Shown here: positions 31,195 to 42,000 of the stretch, in pieces
Layout of the letters: the number at the start of each line of letters is the position of its first letter
How positions within the stretch are numbered: the stretch's first letter is position 1
From: Amphibalanus amphitrite
Taxonomy: Eukaryota > Arthropoda > Thecostraca > Balanomorpha > Balanidae
Length of the DNA: 64,000 bases
NCBI RefSeq assembly: GCF_019059575.1
Contig: NW_024881599.1
Coordinates: 124,001 to 188,000 of the forward strand
Direction of reading: 5' to 3'
Made by a program: the position numbers and the translations under genes
The notes under the pieces: generated by a model
Told to the model about the DNA's origin: nothing
Database searches by the model: none
The model's input: the letters and a program-made list of their open reading frames with translations, nothing else

Positions 31195-34100
31195 CTACTT
31201 GCACTCCTCCTCCAAGAAGCATATTTTGGTAGTCGGTCGCGTGTACAGCTTGCCACTGGCGGTCCGGATCTCGGCTGAGCGGACCCGGCCATCGGCCGCA
31301 GGAAACACGCGGCTGACGCGGGCCAGCGGCCACGAGCCCCGTGACATTGCTGGCTCGACCATCATCACGAGATCACCGACCTCCAGGTTGCGTCGCTCTT
31401 GATACCACTTGCTTCTCTGTGTGAGCGTCGGTACGTACTCCTTTGTCCATCGTCTCCAGACGTGTTCCGCCACGGCCTGAGATTGCTTCCACCGGCGTCG
31501 GCTGCACACGTCCCGCTCTCCCACGAGGCCTGGTGCCAGATGCCTGTGGGCGCCGCTGAGCAGGAAGTGGTTTGGCGTAAGGGCCTCGGGATCGGTCGGC
31601 TCGGAGCTGACGTAGGTGAGGGGGCGGCTGTTCACCATATGCTCCACTTCAGCGAGCACCGTCATGAGCACCTCGTCGGTGAGTGTCTGGCGACCCACAA
31701 CAATCCTCAGGGAGTTCTTCACGGAGCGGACCATCCTCTCCCACACTCCTCCCATGTGACTCGCTGCCGGAGGATTGAAGTGCCAGTCCACCTCAAACGC
31801 GCTGAGCTTCTCTGCCAGTTTCTTTTCCATGGCACGGAGCTCCGCTCTCAGTTCACGCTGGCTTCCGACGAAGTTGGTGCCGTTGTCAGAGAAGATGGCT
31901 GCTGGCTTTCCCCGTCTGGCGAAGAGGCGCCGCAGCGCCATGATGCAACTGTCTGTGTCCAGGCTGTATACAACTTCCAGATGAATTGCTCTGGTGGCCA
32001 TGCATGTGGCGATCAGCCCGTATCTCTTTTCAGTTCTGCGAAAACGCTTCACGAACAGAGGCCCGAACATATCTACCCCGGTACTGCTGAAGGGCCGGGT
32101 GGCGTCAAACCTTGCTGCGGGCAGACTGGCCATTCGCGGGGGCCTCGGGAGTGCTCTGAGCCGCCGGCAGGTGGGGCACCCCTGCAAGAGTTGTTTCACT
32201 GCAGCTCTTCCCCTCACGACCCAGTACTTCTGTCTGGTTTCGTTCAATGTCTGCTCAACGCCTGCATGACCGCAGCTCTCATGCCTTTGCAGGATGACAA
32301 GGCGGGTGACTTCGCCTCGAGGAGGAAGTATGACCGGATGCCGGGCATCTTCTGGGATTGGAGCGTTTTCCAATCGTCCGCCGACTCTCATCAGCCCATC
32401 ATCGCTGCTGTACGGCGACAGCGGCAGCAGTCCGCTCCTTTTAGGCAGCTCATTTCCAAGCGCCAGGCTGCGTGTTTCTTCGGGATAGGCGGCTCTTTGT
32501 GCCCGTCTTAGGATGAGGACTTCAGCTTCGTCCAGCTCTTCAGACTTCAGAGGGCCAGTGCGGCGTGTCTCGCCGTTCGACGCACGTGCGGCTGCGTTGT
32601 GAGCGAAGCGTTTCATCCACGCCACCACTCGACGGTACTTCAGCCAGGATGAAAACTTGCTGGGGTCAGGCTCCAGCTGGTCGTCGTCATGCACTACACT
32701 GGCCAGGACGCTCGGCCTCACTTCCTCCATGTCATCCATCAGCGGTGCAGGTGGCGTTTGCGCCGGCCAGTTCTCTTCGTCGTCGCTCAGGAACGCTGGG
32801 CCGCTCAGCCACCGGCTCTGGGACGTGAGTTCGGAGGCAGCCAGTCCTCTCGAGCAGTCGTCGGCTGGGTTCATCTTTCCTGGGACGTGTCGCCACGTGC
32901 CGCCTGCAGTCAACTCCTTCACTTCAGCTACCCGGTTAGCCACGAAGGTGTGGAACCTCCTTGACTCATTTGAGAGGTACTGCGGGACCACGCTGCTGTC
33001 TGACCAGAAGAACATCGCATCGGGCTTGCGCGAGAGCTCCTCCACCACGGTACTGGCGAGTCTGGCTCCCAGCAGAGCGGCCTGTAGCTCTAGCCGTACG
33101 ATAGACAGCTTTTTCAGGGGCGCCACCCTGTTCTTGGCTATCAGGAACCTGCACTGGTGCATGCCGCTGGTTGTAGTTGACCTCATGAAGATGACAGCTC
33201 CGAAGGCTGCTTCTGATGCATCGCAAAAGACGTGGAGCTGTTGACATTTCACGTCCTCCTCCGGTCTGATGCACCTTGGGATGCTGATGCTCTGCAAGCA
33301 TTCGGAATCGCGGAGCCAGTCGCGCCACTCTTCCATCTCTGGTTCAGGCAGGGTGTCGTCCCATGCCAAATGGTGGGACCACAGACGCTGCATCATGAGT
33401 CTGGCCTTTACCGTGAACGGTGAAGCTATCCCAAGCGGATCGAATACGGAGGCTGTTCGGCTCAGGACTCCCCGCTTCGTCAGCGGTTCATTGGCTTCCC
33501 GGAGACGAAAACCCAGGGTGTCTTGGTTCTCGTTCCAGACGACTCCTAGAGCCTTCTCAGCTGTAGCCGTCGGCGCACCCAGGCAGAGGTTACCGTCCGG
33601 ATTGGCCAGCTCGTTGGTTGAAGTGCCTTCCAGAACTCCGCGTCTGTTGCTCCTCCATTTAGTCAACTTGAATCCTCCTTCAGCGAGGGCTCGGGTGGCC
33701 TCTTGCTTCACATGCTTGGCGGTGTTCACATCCACGTCAGACAGCAAGAAGTCGTCCATGTAGAAGCTTCGTTGGATCTGCTCGGGTTCTCTGGGAGGTG
33801 CTGTCCCTTCTTCATTCCAGTGATCTTGGAGGGCTCTTCTGAGGACATAGTTGGCAATGGCTGGTGACGATCGAGCTCCGAAGATCAGTACCTGCATTTG
33901 GTACATATCCGGTGGCCGGTTGCTGTCCATATCTCGCCACAGGAAGCTCAGGGCGGGCTGGTCGTCTTCGTTGATCATTATTTGATGGTACATCTGCGTG
34001 ATGTCTGCTGCGACTGCCACAGGGCCCTCCCGGAAGCGGAGGAGGACACCTGGCAAGCTTTGCAGCAGGTCAGGACCGGTTAGCAGCTTCCCATTCAGGG

Positions 34101-36444
34101 AGGTTCCGCGGTAAGCCGCAGCGGCGTCGAAGACGACCCGTACCTTTCCTGGTTTATTGGGATTGGTGACCGCGTGGTGAGGCAGGAGCCACCGCCTTTT
34201 GGTAGGAGCCGAAGCCTCTTCAACCGTGAGCTTTCTGGCATGTCCTGCGGCGATGTAGGCTTCAATCGTGGCCCTGTATTTGACGGCTATGTCCGGCTGC
34301 TTCTCCAGCTTTCTCTCTGTGGCTTGAAGTCGCTTCATGGCCAGTACTTTGTTGTTTGGAAAACTGGCATCGCTCTCCCTCCACAGCAGGCCCGTCTTGT
34401 ATCGTCCTTCGTCTTTGGTTGTATTCTCTTCCAGCATCTTGAAAGCCCTTTCATCCTCCCTTGATCGGGGAGCTGTCGCGCGGTATCTAGTCCCGAAAGA
34501 CTCTGTAGACCACCACTCATTAACAGCCGCAGACAACTCGTCCTCCGGCTCCGTCAGTAGCAGCTTCGTGGACATAACTTGGCGCAAGCTGCTGGGAACA
34601 ATGGCCGAGACTGATCCTGTCAGTGCCCACCCGAGGTCGGTCTTCACGGCCACTGGTTGATTGGGGCGTCCCACACGCGTCTCTCTTTGCAGGACTGCTT
34701 CCAAGACGTTGGCTCCGATAAGCAGTTCCACCTGCCCCCCGTCGTACTGTGGGAACTCAAGTCCGCGAAGATGTTCGCATCCTTTGAGCTGACTTCTTGC
34801 TACCACAGGGGCAGTCACGTTGAGAGCTGGGACGGACCACACTTCAGGGATTTTGATGTCATTCTTCTTTCCATCAGGATCCAGTGTGCTTATGGTCAGT
34901 GAGACGCGCTGCGAGGGCTTCTGGACGCCACTTCCTTCCACATTCTGAATTCGGAGTTGGCGACAGTGTCCGGTGATCCCAAGGTCGCGCAGAACGTCTT
35001 CACGGCAGAGGGATGTTTGTGCCCCGGTATCGAGCAGCGCAAGAACCTCTTTCGAGCCTCTGGTGCCATGGACTTGGACCCGAACTACCTGAAGCAGGGT
35101 GTCCGTCTCCTCGTTCAGTGAAGCCGCCACGAACGGCGCGCTGTTACTGCCTTCTTCCTTGCGAGGTTTGTCGGGTACCGCTTGTCCTTTGTTGCCATGA
35201 AGCAGGGGATGATGCTTGAACTTGCAGCCTTCGATACCGCACCTTCTGGCCACCCTGCACCTTCGGCTCCAGTGCCCTTTTCCGAGACACGAGAAGCACA
35301 GTGTCTCAGCGCTCACGATATTCATTCTTGCTTCGGTAGTTTTGGCCTTGAACGTCGGGCAGTCTGGGAGCTTGTGCGTGTCCTCACACACCACACATGC
35401 CCGTCGGGATTCTGGATCTGCCGAAGAAGTGACGCCTGTCGCGAATGCCGACTTTCTTGCCGTCCCACCGTCCCTGGACTTGGCTGCTTCTGTCCTGTCG
35501 TTTGTCACAAACTGGCTGCCAGAGTGGCTAAGGACATCGACTTCTATCTTCAACCATGAGCTAAACGCCTCCAGGGTGGGTCGCACTGGTCGGAGCCTAT
35601 GCACTTCTCGGCCCCACTCTCGACCAAGCTCGACTGGTAGCTTCTCCACCACTCTTCTCAAGTTTTCGCTGCTCGCTAGGTCGCTTGAGTAGCCCAGATT
35701 ACGAAGAACTGTCACCGTGTTGTGGACGACTGAGTAGAATTGCTCCATGGCTGGGAGATCCATGAGAGATGACGGGGTGCAGGTGAAGACCTTCCGCAGG
35801 TGGGCTTGTATGATGTCTTCGTCTCTGCCGAAGCGTTCCTGCAAGGTTTTGAGAGCCTCCTGGTAGAGTTCCCCGTCGAAGAGCATGCCGTTGATTGCTT
35901 GTGCAGCTGGTCCCTCCACCGCATTCTGAAGGTGGGCCATGCGCTCGGAGTCTGACAACGACGGCTGATTATGCACCAAAGCTTTAAACAGCCCAATCCA
36001 GCGTGGCCACTCTTGAGCGCTTCCTCGGAAGGTCGGCAGGGTCAGACGTGGGATGCTCTTCACAAACGCCGATTGTTGATGAAACAAAGGCTGTTGCTCA
36101 GAGCGAACATCTGTCACCCAGTTAGCGGGATGCTGTCCGTTCTTGCTGCTCGGCAGCTTGGCGCTGTTTGCGGCTGTCTGCTGCTCAGGTTGCAGTGTTC
36201 GGCGCTCTTCTAGTGGCGGTGGTCTACGCCGAGACAGGTCGACCGTTACTGGACCCTCCGCCACATCACACTCCCTGGGGATCAGAGCGACGTTCTCGCC
36301 ATCGAAATCGTGCCGTCTCTCCCATTCGAGATCGCTCTCAGCCGCCTTGCAGAGACGTGCCTTCACAAGTGCTCGTTCAACCTCTTCCTCCATAGCCTTC
36401 TCCTCCAGCATGTCCTCTTGCTCTTTCGTCTGCCGCTTCAGCAT
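31195..36444 (-). CDS. BEL/Pao Pol (DUF1759-PR-RT-RH-IN)
   Basis: A 1749-aa intact frame. In order, it has a charged coiled region and a DUF1759-type Gag-like segment (about residues 128-260, with LPTFRGSAQEWP). A Cys/His-rich zinc-knuckle region (CVVCEDTHKLPDC, CFSCLGKGHWSRRC) follows. Next come an aspartic protease with LLDTGAQTSLC (about 470), reverse transcriptase with FYMDDFLLSD (about 900), and RNase H with HVFCDASEAAFGAV. Last are an integrase with an HHCC-type zinc module, GVDMFGP, FSDNGTNF and MGGVWERMVR catalytic segments, and the C-terminal DUF5641-like WYQERRNLEVGDLVMM region usual for BEL/Pao. No lesion is seen. It overlaps the upstream ORF by 7 nt in the -1 frame. Confidence 0.92.
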   Translation of the reverse strand: MLKRQTKEQEDMLEEKAMEEEVERALVKARLCKAAESDLEWERRHDFDGENVALIPRECDVAEGPVTVDLSRRRPPPLEERRTLQPEQQTAANSAKLPSSKNGQHPANWVTDVRSEQQPLFHQQSAFVKSIPRLTLPTFRGSAQEWPRWIGLFKALVHNQPSLSDSERMAHLQNAVEGPAAQAINGMLFDGELYQEALKTLQERFGRDEDIIQAHLRKVFTCTPSSLMDLPAMEQFYSVVHNTVTVLRNLGYSSDLASSENLRRVVEKLPVELGREWGREVHRLRPVRPTLEAFSSWLKIEVDVLSHSGSQFVTNDRTEAAKSRDGGTARKSAFATGVTSSADPESRRACVVCEDTHKLPDCPTFKAKTTEARMNIVSAETLCFSCLGKGHWSRRCRVARRCGIEGCKFKHHPLLHGNKGQAVPDKPRKEEGSNSAPFVAASLNEETDTLLQVVRVQVHGTRGSKEVLALLDTGAQTSLCREDVLRDLGITGHCRQLRIQNVEGSGVQKPSQRVSLTISTLDPDGKKNDIKIPEVWSVPALNVTAPVVARSQLKGCEHLRGLEFPQYDGGQVELLIGANVLEAVLQRETRVGRPNQPVAVKTDLGWALTGSVSAIVPSSLRQVMSTKLLLTEPEDELSAAVNEWWSTESFGTRYRATAPRSREDERAFKMLEENTTKDEGRYKTGLLWRESDASFPNNKVLAMKRLQATERKLEKQPDIAVKYRATIEAYIAAGHARKLTVEEASAPTKRRWLLPHHAVTNPNKPGKVRVVFDAAAAYRGTSLNGKLLTGPDLLQSLPGVLLRFREGPVAVAADITQMYHQIMINEDDQPALSFLWRDMDSNRPPDMYQMQVLIFGARSSPAIANYVLRRALQDHWNEEGTAPPREPEQIQRSFYMDDFLLSDVDVNTAKHVKQEATRALAEGGFKLTKWRSNRRGVLEGTSTNELANPDGNLCLGAPTATAEKALGVVWNENQDTLGFRLREANEPLTKRGVLSRTASVFDPLGIASPFTVKARLMMQRLWSHHLAWDDTLPEPEMEEWRDWLRDSECLQSISIPRCIRPEEDVKCQQLHVFCDASEAAFGAVIFMRSTTTSGMHQCRFLIAKNRVAPLKKLSIVRLELQAALLGARLASTVVEELSRKPDAMFFWSDSSVVPQYLSNESRRFHTFVANRVAEVKELTAGGTWRHVPGKMNPADDCSRGLAASELTSQSRWLSGPAFLSDDEENWPAQTPPAPLMDDMEEVRPSVLASVVHDDDQLEPDPSKFSSWLKYRRVVAWMKRFAHNAAARASNGETRRTGPLKSEELDEAEVLILRRAQRAAYPEETRSLALGNELPKRSGLLPLSPYSSDDGLMRVGGRLENAPIPEDARHPVILPPRGEVTRLVILQRHESCGHAGVEQTLNETRQKYWVVRGRAAVKQLLQGCPTCRRLRALPRPPRMASLPAARFDATRPFSSTGVDMFGPLFVKRFRRTEKRYGLIATCMATRAIHLEVVYSLDTDSCIMALRRLFARRGKPAAIFSDNGTNFVGSQRELRAELRAMEKKLAEKLSAFEVDWHFNPPAASHMGGVWERMVRSVKNSLRIVVGRQTLTDEVLMTVLAEVEHMVNSRPLTYVSSEPTDPEALTPNHFLLSGAHRHLAPGLVGERDVCSRRRWKQSQAVAEHVWRRWTKEYVPTLTQRSKWYQERRNLEVGDLVMMVEPAMSRGSWPLARVSRVFPAADGRVRSAEIRTASGKLYTRPTTKICFLEEECK

Positions 36445-37139
36445 GTCCTCTTGCTCTCTCTCTTCTGCCTTTCTCGTTCCTTTCTTGCCCTGAGATGCTT
36501 CAGCTCGAGGGCCTTCATCTCTGCAGTTATTTCAGCCTCCCTTGCCACTGTTGAGGCCTTTGAGCATTTTGAAGCCCGGGACCCACTGACCTTACTTCCG
36601 TCTCGCCGTGGAGCGAGCGACATCGGCTTCCCCTCTGTCTCGGACGCTGAGCAGCCTGAGGACTTCAACTTGATGGCATCTTCGATAGCCTTGACTGTTG
36701 AGGCGTGCCTGGCAGTCATCCGGGTGGCATACTCTTCTGATTCTTCTATCTCACTCACTTCCTGCACCTTCTCCGCGTAATCATCATTTATCTTCAGGAC
36801 GCCGTCCAGCGCCGTGTTCAGGGCCTCAAGCCGCTTCCTTAGTGCCTCTTCGTTCGCACGGCAAGTGATTTGTGTCTCAGCCGCGTTACAGGCACGGGTG
36901 AACTGGGCGGCCTTGCGGCCACGCTGCAGCTTCAGGACCTTCAGCTCACTGGTGGCTGTTCCTTCCTTCACTCCGTCATCGACCCTGTTCTGCGGCATCG
37001 CCTTCCCGTTGCTTTCCTCTGTTGAGTCTTGAGGCGTCAGGGCTCCCAACTCTCCAGCAGCACGTCCATTCTCTGCTCCAGCGCCGTCGCCGCTCCGTAG
37101 CATCATCTCTCTGTCGTCTCCCTCCTTTGAATCTTCCAT
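36438..37139 (-). CDS. BEL/Pao N-terminal Gag-like ORF
   Basis: A 233-aa ORF starting MEDSKEGDDREMMLRSGDG, predicted as charged coiled coil. It lies between the 5' LTR and the long Pol frame. The longer ORF continues in the -1 frame. Its upstream reading (AEEREQEDML) is open and resembles the downstream KEQEDML repeat, so either -1 frameshifting or an indel around 36440-36500 would join them. BEL/Pao elements normally have one Gag-Pol frame, so the split is noteworthy. Confidence 0.7.
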   Translation of the reverse strand: MEDSKEGDDREMMLRSGDGAGAENGRAAGELGALTPQDSTEESNGKAMPQNRVDDGVKEGTATSELKVLKLQRGRKAAQFTRACNAAETQITCRANEEALRKRLEALNTALDGVLKINDDYAEKVQEVSEIEESEEYATRMTARHASTVKAIEDAIKLKSSGCSASETEGKPMSLAPRRDGSKVSGSRASKCSKASTVAREAEITAEMKALELKHLRARKERERQKRESKRTC

Positions 37140-37284
37140 TAACCTTCACTTAGATCCTGCAGGGGGCGAGTTGATACCACTTGACGAACACTGGCGAGGG
37201 TTGCTACTGCGGGCTGTGCCTCTGGACCTCTTCCTCTGACTTCTCACCTCTGGCCGGGATCATCCGGCCCGGAGGACCAGAAAA

Positions 37285-38475
37285 TGTTGCAGACGTTCTT
37301 CAACTTGACTCAGTGGACTGTATAACTGTGTGTGTGTTGACGTCTCGCATCATTTGGTGTGGCGACCGGGGCCTGACAGGATATAGGTTGATATGGTAAT
37401 GAGGCGAAATTGGGAATTTATAATATAAGAAGGGGATGCTATATGAATGGATATAATTTTGGATCAAGGTTTAAGAGCACTCTTTTCAGAGCGACAAAGG
37501 AACCCTCTTTATAGAGAGCATGTTAAGACCTAAAAGGGTATGCAGAGCCCTCTTTTCAGAGAGACAAAGGAACCCTCTTTACAGAGAGCATGTTAAGACC
37601 TAAAAGGGTATGCAGAGCCCTCTTTTCAGAGAGACAAAGGAACCCTCTTTACGGAGAGCATGTTAAGACCTAAATATAGAGCCCTCTTTACAGAGAGACA
37701 AAGGAACCCTCTTTTCAGAGAGCAAGAGGTATTAGGAAAATAAGGAATCAGATAGGAATGATAAGTAGACCCGGTCACTGTGAAATGAAAGACTGTGCGA
37801 AGACTGTGTGCCACTCTCCCCGTGCTCTTATCCGCCGCTGCACTCCACTCTTCACCATTCACAAACACAAGATTCTTCCGAACTGGTGAGTATTGCAGAT
37901 GGCGAATAGGCGATGACAACACAGTATCACTGACAAGAAGAGTTGGCCAGAGAGAGCGAGGCAGTGCTCTCTCGGCGCCGAAAAGTAAAGAAGTGAGAGC
38001 GAGGGTTGCTCCCGCCCCGTTTATGTACTGGGTCGGGAGGACACAGATGGCGACGGAAGTGATGAAATAACAAAGAAGCTACACACTACACAGCGTCCTG
38101 GTAACCCTACCACGCGGTCGGCACATGTCGGCCTAACGGCTCCGACCCGCTGGGGACACAGTTCCACGTGCGACGCCACGCCAGCCCACCCCCCTCCCCC
38201 CGGGTCAGTCCCTCCGGTAACAGCGCATCCTTTCATACCACTGCAGCTGTAAGACACGGTCGCCGGGAGAGAGGAGCGTCCCGTCACCCGATCACTGCCA
38301 TAAACTCTCGCGCGGACGGCCCATCTGCCGGCGGCGTGGCGGGGCATGGGGGGGGGGGGGAACGGCGGCGGCGCGGCGCGGCGCCGGCCGGGACCACGAG
38401 TCGGCCCGACCCGGCAGCTACAATTGGGGCCGACAATGAGCCACAACATTAAATGCGTGCAGTTTGTCGGCAACA
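37285..38475 (-). repeat. 5' LTR of BEL/Pao element
   Basis: 1191 bp, nearly identical to 24943-26133; a handful of substitutions are visible, such as GGGGCC/GGGACC and GAGGCAG/GAGACAA. Internal sequence after it (minus strand) reads TTTTCTGGTCCTCCGGGCC. The TGG 5 nt inside could begin a tRNA primer-binding site. It is followed on the right by the target duplication ATTAT. Confidence 0.93.
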
Positions 38476-38480
38476 ATTAT

Positions 38481-39009
38481 ATTCTGATATCTGCCATAAA
38501 TACGATAGGAAACTCCGCGTCATAAATCATATCACGCACAACATACATCACCGTGTACAGTTCTCTCAACTCTTCTTTCCATGACCACTTATAAACTGCA
38601 AAGTGCACAGTGACCCCTAATTATTCATCGCCATCCTCCACAACCTATATCCACAACCTAAAAAGGCTCGTGGATATTAACAACGCGTAACTGCGACTAA
38701 AAGCTCCCACGAAATTAAAGCCGGCAATATCGTATTGATATTGCCGTATGGATATATCCATATATGTCGTATGGATATATATGAGCTGATTGCACCGAAG
38801 AAATCAACGGGAAGATGCGTTGAATTGCAACTGTATGAAGTCGGCCCATGAGAAGTAATCAAGTTTCTCTTGGGATTGCTATTGTCCGGATGGTGTAGCT
38901 TTCTTCGCTCTTCGTTTTGAATATTTGTTCGACATCTTTTACTCCAGTGCAAGATTATGCTCGGCCACTCTTTTCCAAGACTTCATTTAATAACTTGAAC
39001 TCAAGCGCA
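38481..39009 (+). other. 5' region of the PHD-RT-USP element or intron
   Basis: AT-rich sequence upstream of the PHD-RT ORF. It contains a palindrome GGCAATATCGTATTGATATTGCC-like block (about 38722-38745) and two TCGTATGGATATAT copies. The left boundary of the retroelement could not be fixed, because no copy of its 3' flank (TATCCTGGCTC) occurs here. Confidence 0.35.
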
Positions 39010-42000
39010 ATGACCCGGAGATTAACCAGCAAACATGTCACATACCCTTGCGGCGCATGCAGCCGGGGTGTCGGGAGCGGCTCAGTTCAATGCCACCAAT
39101 GTAGCCGGTGGTTCCATGGCCGCTGCGCAGTCCTCAACCGGTCGAATTTGCTGCGACTCGCGAAGCTCCACACGGAATGGAGATGCACCACCTGCCAAAA
39201 TACTCCTGTCGCCCAGCCCTGCGACCCGCAGCGTCCTACCTCCAACGGCGAGAACAGCCCACAGCCGCCTCGCGACGCCTCAACACCAGCCTCCTCGCGG
39301 TCACCGACACCGACCAGCCAGCCAGCGCGAGACGCCTCACCACCAGCCTCCTCGCCGTCACCGACACCGACCAGCCAGCCAGCGCGAGACGCCTCACCAC
39401 CAGCCTCCTCGCCGTCACCGACACCGACCAGCCAGCCAGCGCGAGACGCCTCACCACCAGCTTCCTCGCCGTCACTGGTTCCGGTCAGCCAGCCACCTCA
39501 CGACGCCAGAGACCAGCCGTCCACCCAGAGTCCTGCTGAGTGTGTCGCCTGCTCCATTCGCAGCCGCAGGAAGACAACAATCACCTGCGGCTCCTGTAGG
39601 CAACTATGGCATACTTCCTGCGCTAAGGTCCCTGCAAGGAAATCCCATCACCTCCCTGTTTGGCATTGTCCTGCATGCCTCGGCCGCGAGTCAGCCCAGC
39701 TCTCTGACGCTTTCAACGGAAGAGAGGTTCCAGACACTGGCGTCGTCGAAGGACTGGCAACTCTAAGGAGAAGCACTAAACTAATCTCGCGAATACCTAA
39801 AGGCGTAAGGCCCCTGGTGGCCGATGCCCTATGCAGCGCCTTAGAGGATGCCCTTAAGCTACGCACAATCTGCGCGTGGTGGACCTTCCTGTCTTTCGCG
39901 TTCTTCGCGCTACGCACACCAGGAAAAGGCGATAATAATGTCAGTGCCGCAGCGAGCATCAGGCAGCAGCTCTCCAGCCCCAACCAAACCATGACACCAA
40001 ACCTGCTTCCCGAACCACCAACAAATGACTCAGCACGAGAACATCAAAAGCCTGCCACTGACGCCCTGGCCCGTCGGATCCTCGGGAAATGTGCAGATGG
40101 CGACATCCGGGCGGCCCTAAGGCTACTGACCTCAGACGATACAGTTGCCGAGCCTGACGCCGAAGTAATCGCCGAGCTAATGCTGAAACACCCAGCAGCT
40201 CCCAAGGACGAGCTTCTGCCGCCACCGCCCGCCCCATCAGACCCAGGGCCGCTCACGGTGACGCCGGAGGAGGTGGAGGCCGCTATCAACTCGATGCCTC
40301 CGGGATCATCAGCAGGCCTAGACGGCATCAGGCCGCTACATCTACGCCAGCTTATATCCAGGGAGGCGGCTGAGAGCGGCCGCCGTCTTTTGCACTCTTT
40401 GACGGTACTCACCAACCTGGTGCTGGCCGGTGAGGTGCCGGATTGTGCCAGGGACGCCCTTTTCAGCGCCTCACTATGCGCACTCAGGAAGAAGAGCGGC
40501 GGATTGCGGCCCATTGCAGTCGGGAGCGTCTACCGACGCCTGCCATCCCGCATCGGAGCACGCTTCGTGGCAGACAGCCTTGGTGCCGAACTCCGTCCTG
40601 TCCAGCTCGGGGTAGGAACGTCCCTGGGCTGCGAGGCGGCGGTCCATGCAACGCGCAGTTTCATTGAAGCCAGCCGACAGTCAGCTGCTCCACACGTGCT
40701 GGTCAAACTTGATGCGTCAAATGCTTTTAACACGGTGCGGCGCGACGTCTTCTTGACCCGCATTAGGGAGCGATGTCCGGAGGTGTACTACCTAGCCTAC
40801 CAGGCCTACAGCTCACCCAGCCCACTCATCATCGGAGGGCAGACCATCGCTTCGGCCTGCGGTGTCCAGCAAGGCGACCCGCTCGGACCGGCCGCGTTTG
40901 CTATCGCCATTGACTCCTGTGCCAGAGCAGTGTCAGCACCTCTGAACATCTGGTACTTGGACGATGCAACGCTGGCCAGTCCAGCCAGCGCGGTCGCTGC
41001 TGACATCGCAACACTTCCAACAGCGCTGGCAGCCGCTGGTCTCTCACTGAACGCGGCCAAGTGTGAGGTGGCCTTCATTGGCGCCGAAGATTCGGACCAC
41101 CGCCACGCTGCCATCAGCGCCATCTGCTCTGCGCTGCCTGACGTCAAAGAGACTGAGCTCACAAACCTATCTCTGCTTGGCTCTCCCCTGACCGACGGCA
41201 GCATAGGAGCAGCAGGGGAGGCAGCCTCTGCTATGGTGCAACGCCTCTGCACCCGGCTGCGCGAGCTAGACAGCCACACTGCGGTGTTTTTCTTGGCGCA
41301 CCACGTATCGGCACCGCGTCTGACGTACCTGCTGCGCTCCGCACCGGCGTTCAAAGCCCCACACGTACTCCAGGCTACTGACGAAATGGTGCGCAGCACA
41401 CTAGAAGCGGTCTGCAACGTGGCCATAAACCCTGCGGCATGGGAGCAGGCGTCGCTTCCAGTGAAGTTCGGCGGCCTGGGCATCCGGTCAGTCGAGGCAC
41501 TGGCGCTACCAGCGTACATTGCGTCGGTAAACGCAGCACGCCCCCTCATCCGTTCCATCTGTCCGAGTGTGACTGATGAACTCTCAGACACCTTGGAGAC
41601 CGCAGTCAGCGCGTTCCTTCATCGCACAGGGGTGGACCGACAGCAGCTGCCGGACGGTGAGCTGGTCAGTAGTCAGCGCGCGTGGGACACCGTCGCCTGT
41701 ACGGTGGTCCAAAGTCGCCTACTGGTACCAGCCAACCAGATCGACCGAGCTCGGCTCATCGCCGCCGGCCAGCCGCACACAGCGGCCTGGATCCAGGCGG
41801 TGCCGGTGCCGAGTCTCGGGCTTCACCTCGACGACGAAACCGTCCGCGTCGCTGTGGCCCTGAGACTCGGCGCCCCGGTTTGCGAGCCGCATCGGTGCCG
41901 TCTGTGTGCGCGCCCCGTCACCCCACTGGGACATCATGGCCTCTCCTGCCAGAAAAGTGCGGGTCGCCACTCGCGTCATGCCCACTTGAACGACGTGGTG

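Larger units (their letters stand above)
24943..38475 (-). mobile_element. BEL/Pao LTR retrotransposon with 5-kb cargo
   Basis: A 13,533-bp element on the minus strand. Its two 1191-bp TG...CA LTRs differ at only a few positions by eye. The target duplication ATTAT is perfect (24938-24942 and 38476-38480). Gag (36438-37139) and Pol (31195-36444) are intact. Between the end of Pol and the purine tract before the 3' LTR lie about 5 kb (26134-31194) that are not typical of BEL/Pao. They hold an antisense J-domain gene, a YqaJ-like fragment, tandem repeats and part of a TTAA element. The cargo is inside the LTRs and the TSD is intact, so it was either mobilised with the element or inserted later. 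Near-identity of the LTRs indicates a recent arrival. Confidence 0.92.

Noticed and set aside
31399-32511. 370-aa plus-strand ORF and other plus-strand ORFs to 36780
   Set aside because: They lie antisense to the intact BEL/Pao Pol and show no domain of their own.
40806-41591. 261-aa minus-strand ORF
   Set aside because: Antisense of the RT domain; Ser/Ala-rich translation typical of a shadow frame.
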